Below are positions 63,516-64,000 of a DNA stretch of 64,000 bases, piece after piece. How positions within the stretch are numbered: position 1 is the first letter of the stretch; each line of letters begins with the position of its first letter. Made by a program: the position numbers and the translations under genes. Under the pieces are notes generated by a model. It was not told the origin of the DNA. It saw only the letters and a list, made by a program, of their open reading frames with translations, and did not search any database. Source of the stretch: Hyalella azteca (Eukaryota; Arthropoda; Malacostraca; Amphipoda; Hyalellidae); assembly GCF_000764305.2 (NCBI RefSeq), contig NW_025944383.1, positions 94,662 to 158,661 of the forward strand. The letters run 5' to 3'.

Positions 63516-64000
63516 GTGGTTTATTTCTTCGTCTGTCGACTGTTGACGTGCCAGTGCAGGCAGATCAAAAGCGTCGAGCAGAACTGCGTTGGCTGGCCGT
63601 GAAAAGCAATCTGCGACAATGTTGTCAGATCCTTTTATATACTGTGCATCTTGGATATATTCGGTGAGTACAGACAGGCGTCTTTGCTGAACGTCCGATT
63701 TTGCTGGCGATGAACTTCTGAATGCGGAAACTAGTGGTTTGTGGTCTGTGATGAGTGTTACCAGCCTTCCTTCTATTAATGGACGAAAATGTAACGTTGC
63801 TAAGTATGCAGCTAGGAGTTCTCTGTCGTAAGTTGAAAGTCTTCTTTCTGATTCGGAAAGTTTTTTGGAAAAGAATCCAATTGGGACAGGGGTTCCGTCA
63901 TCATCCACATAGTGGAGTGCGGCACCTGTGGCAAAATTGGATGCATCGGTTACTAGGTGGTAGTGAGTTCCATTAGTAGGTGGGTGAGCCAGTGGTGTGA
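63501..64000 (-). pseudogene. Ty3/Gypsy reverse transcriptase C-terminus and RNase H, partial
   Basis: The RNase H domain removes the RNA strand during reverse transcription. Visible signatures are LVTDASNFATGAALHY (first catalytic Asp), YDRELLA (Glu) and LITDHKPL (Asp). IGFFSKKLSESERRLSTYD precedes the Glu and YIKGSDNIVADCFSR follows the domain, matching the Gypsy tether region. The frame is open from the window edge (first full codon at 63998) to a TAA at 63501-63503. It stops there because one base appears to be missing relative to the integrase frame, where the normal protein would continue. The reverse transcriptase palm with its YxDD motif lies beyond the edge. The element runs antisense to neuroligin. 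Confidence 0.9.

Larger units (their letters stand above)
62162..64000 (-). mobile_element. Ty3/Gypsy retrotransposon, 3' internal part
   Basis: RNase H, then integrase, in this order on the minus strand, followed by a probable LTR, is the Ty3/Gypsy (Metaviridae) gene order. Gag, protease and most of reverse transcriptase lie beyond the right edge. The coding region is broken at three places (see the two gene entries), so this copy is not autonomous. Confidence 0.9.

Noticed and set aside
34522..64000. The following neuroligin exon (RGLFHRAI region)
   Set aside because: Looked for on the plus strand and not found; it probably lies beyond the window.

Overview
The window looks like a gene-poor stretch of an arthropod nuclear genome, probably a crustacean (inference). 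The reasons are AT-rich DNA, very long introns with GT-AG borders, an arthropod-type neuroligin, many minisatellites, short non-autonomous DNA transposons, and a decayed Ty3/Gypsy retrotransposon. No bacterial operon, CRISPR array, tRNA or rRNA gene was recognised.

The only confidently identified host gene is a plus-strand neuroligin. Two of its exons lie here: 11792-11941 and 34324-34521. They are joined by a 22,382-base intron in the same phase at both borders (phase 1), so the reading frame runs through the junction. The first exon covers the ...NYRLGLLG region and the second the degenerate 'nucleophile elbow', where FGHGTGAA replaces the esterase GESAG. Bases 1-11791 and 34522 onward therefore read as flanking introns or gene body. 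No earlier or later neuroligin exon was recognised. Both exons carry partial tandem copies of their own 3' end just downstream. For the first exon there are four 5' splice-site copies, all retaining GTCAGT.

The intronic DNA holds a series of tandem arrays: 12371-12686, 19791-20395, 22955-23265, 23392-23706, 24050-24470, 36327-37066, 40021-40625, 49600-50225 and 54715-55040. Several have units that contain their own inverted repeat. Near-perfect isolated hairpins are scattered through the window (10746, 26471, 47446, 52020, 52304, 57109, 57470). Two non-autonomous transposons have matching terminal inverted repeats and flanking TA (2343-3627 and 30044-30876). Two copies of a short foldback element with a GTCY-type core (50585 and 54131) form a third family.

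On the minus strand, 48515-49111 is an unusually long open frame of unknown family. A short plus-strand open frame at 58561-58806 could encode a cysteine-rich secreted peptide. The right end (about 61295-64000, minus strand) is the 3' part of a Ty3/Gypsy element: RNase H, integrase and a probable 3' LTR. It has two frameshifts and one in-frame stop, so this copy is dead.

All coordinates were read by eye. Copy numbers of repeats are approximate, and no database comparison was made.
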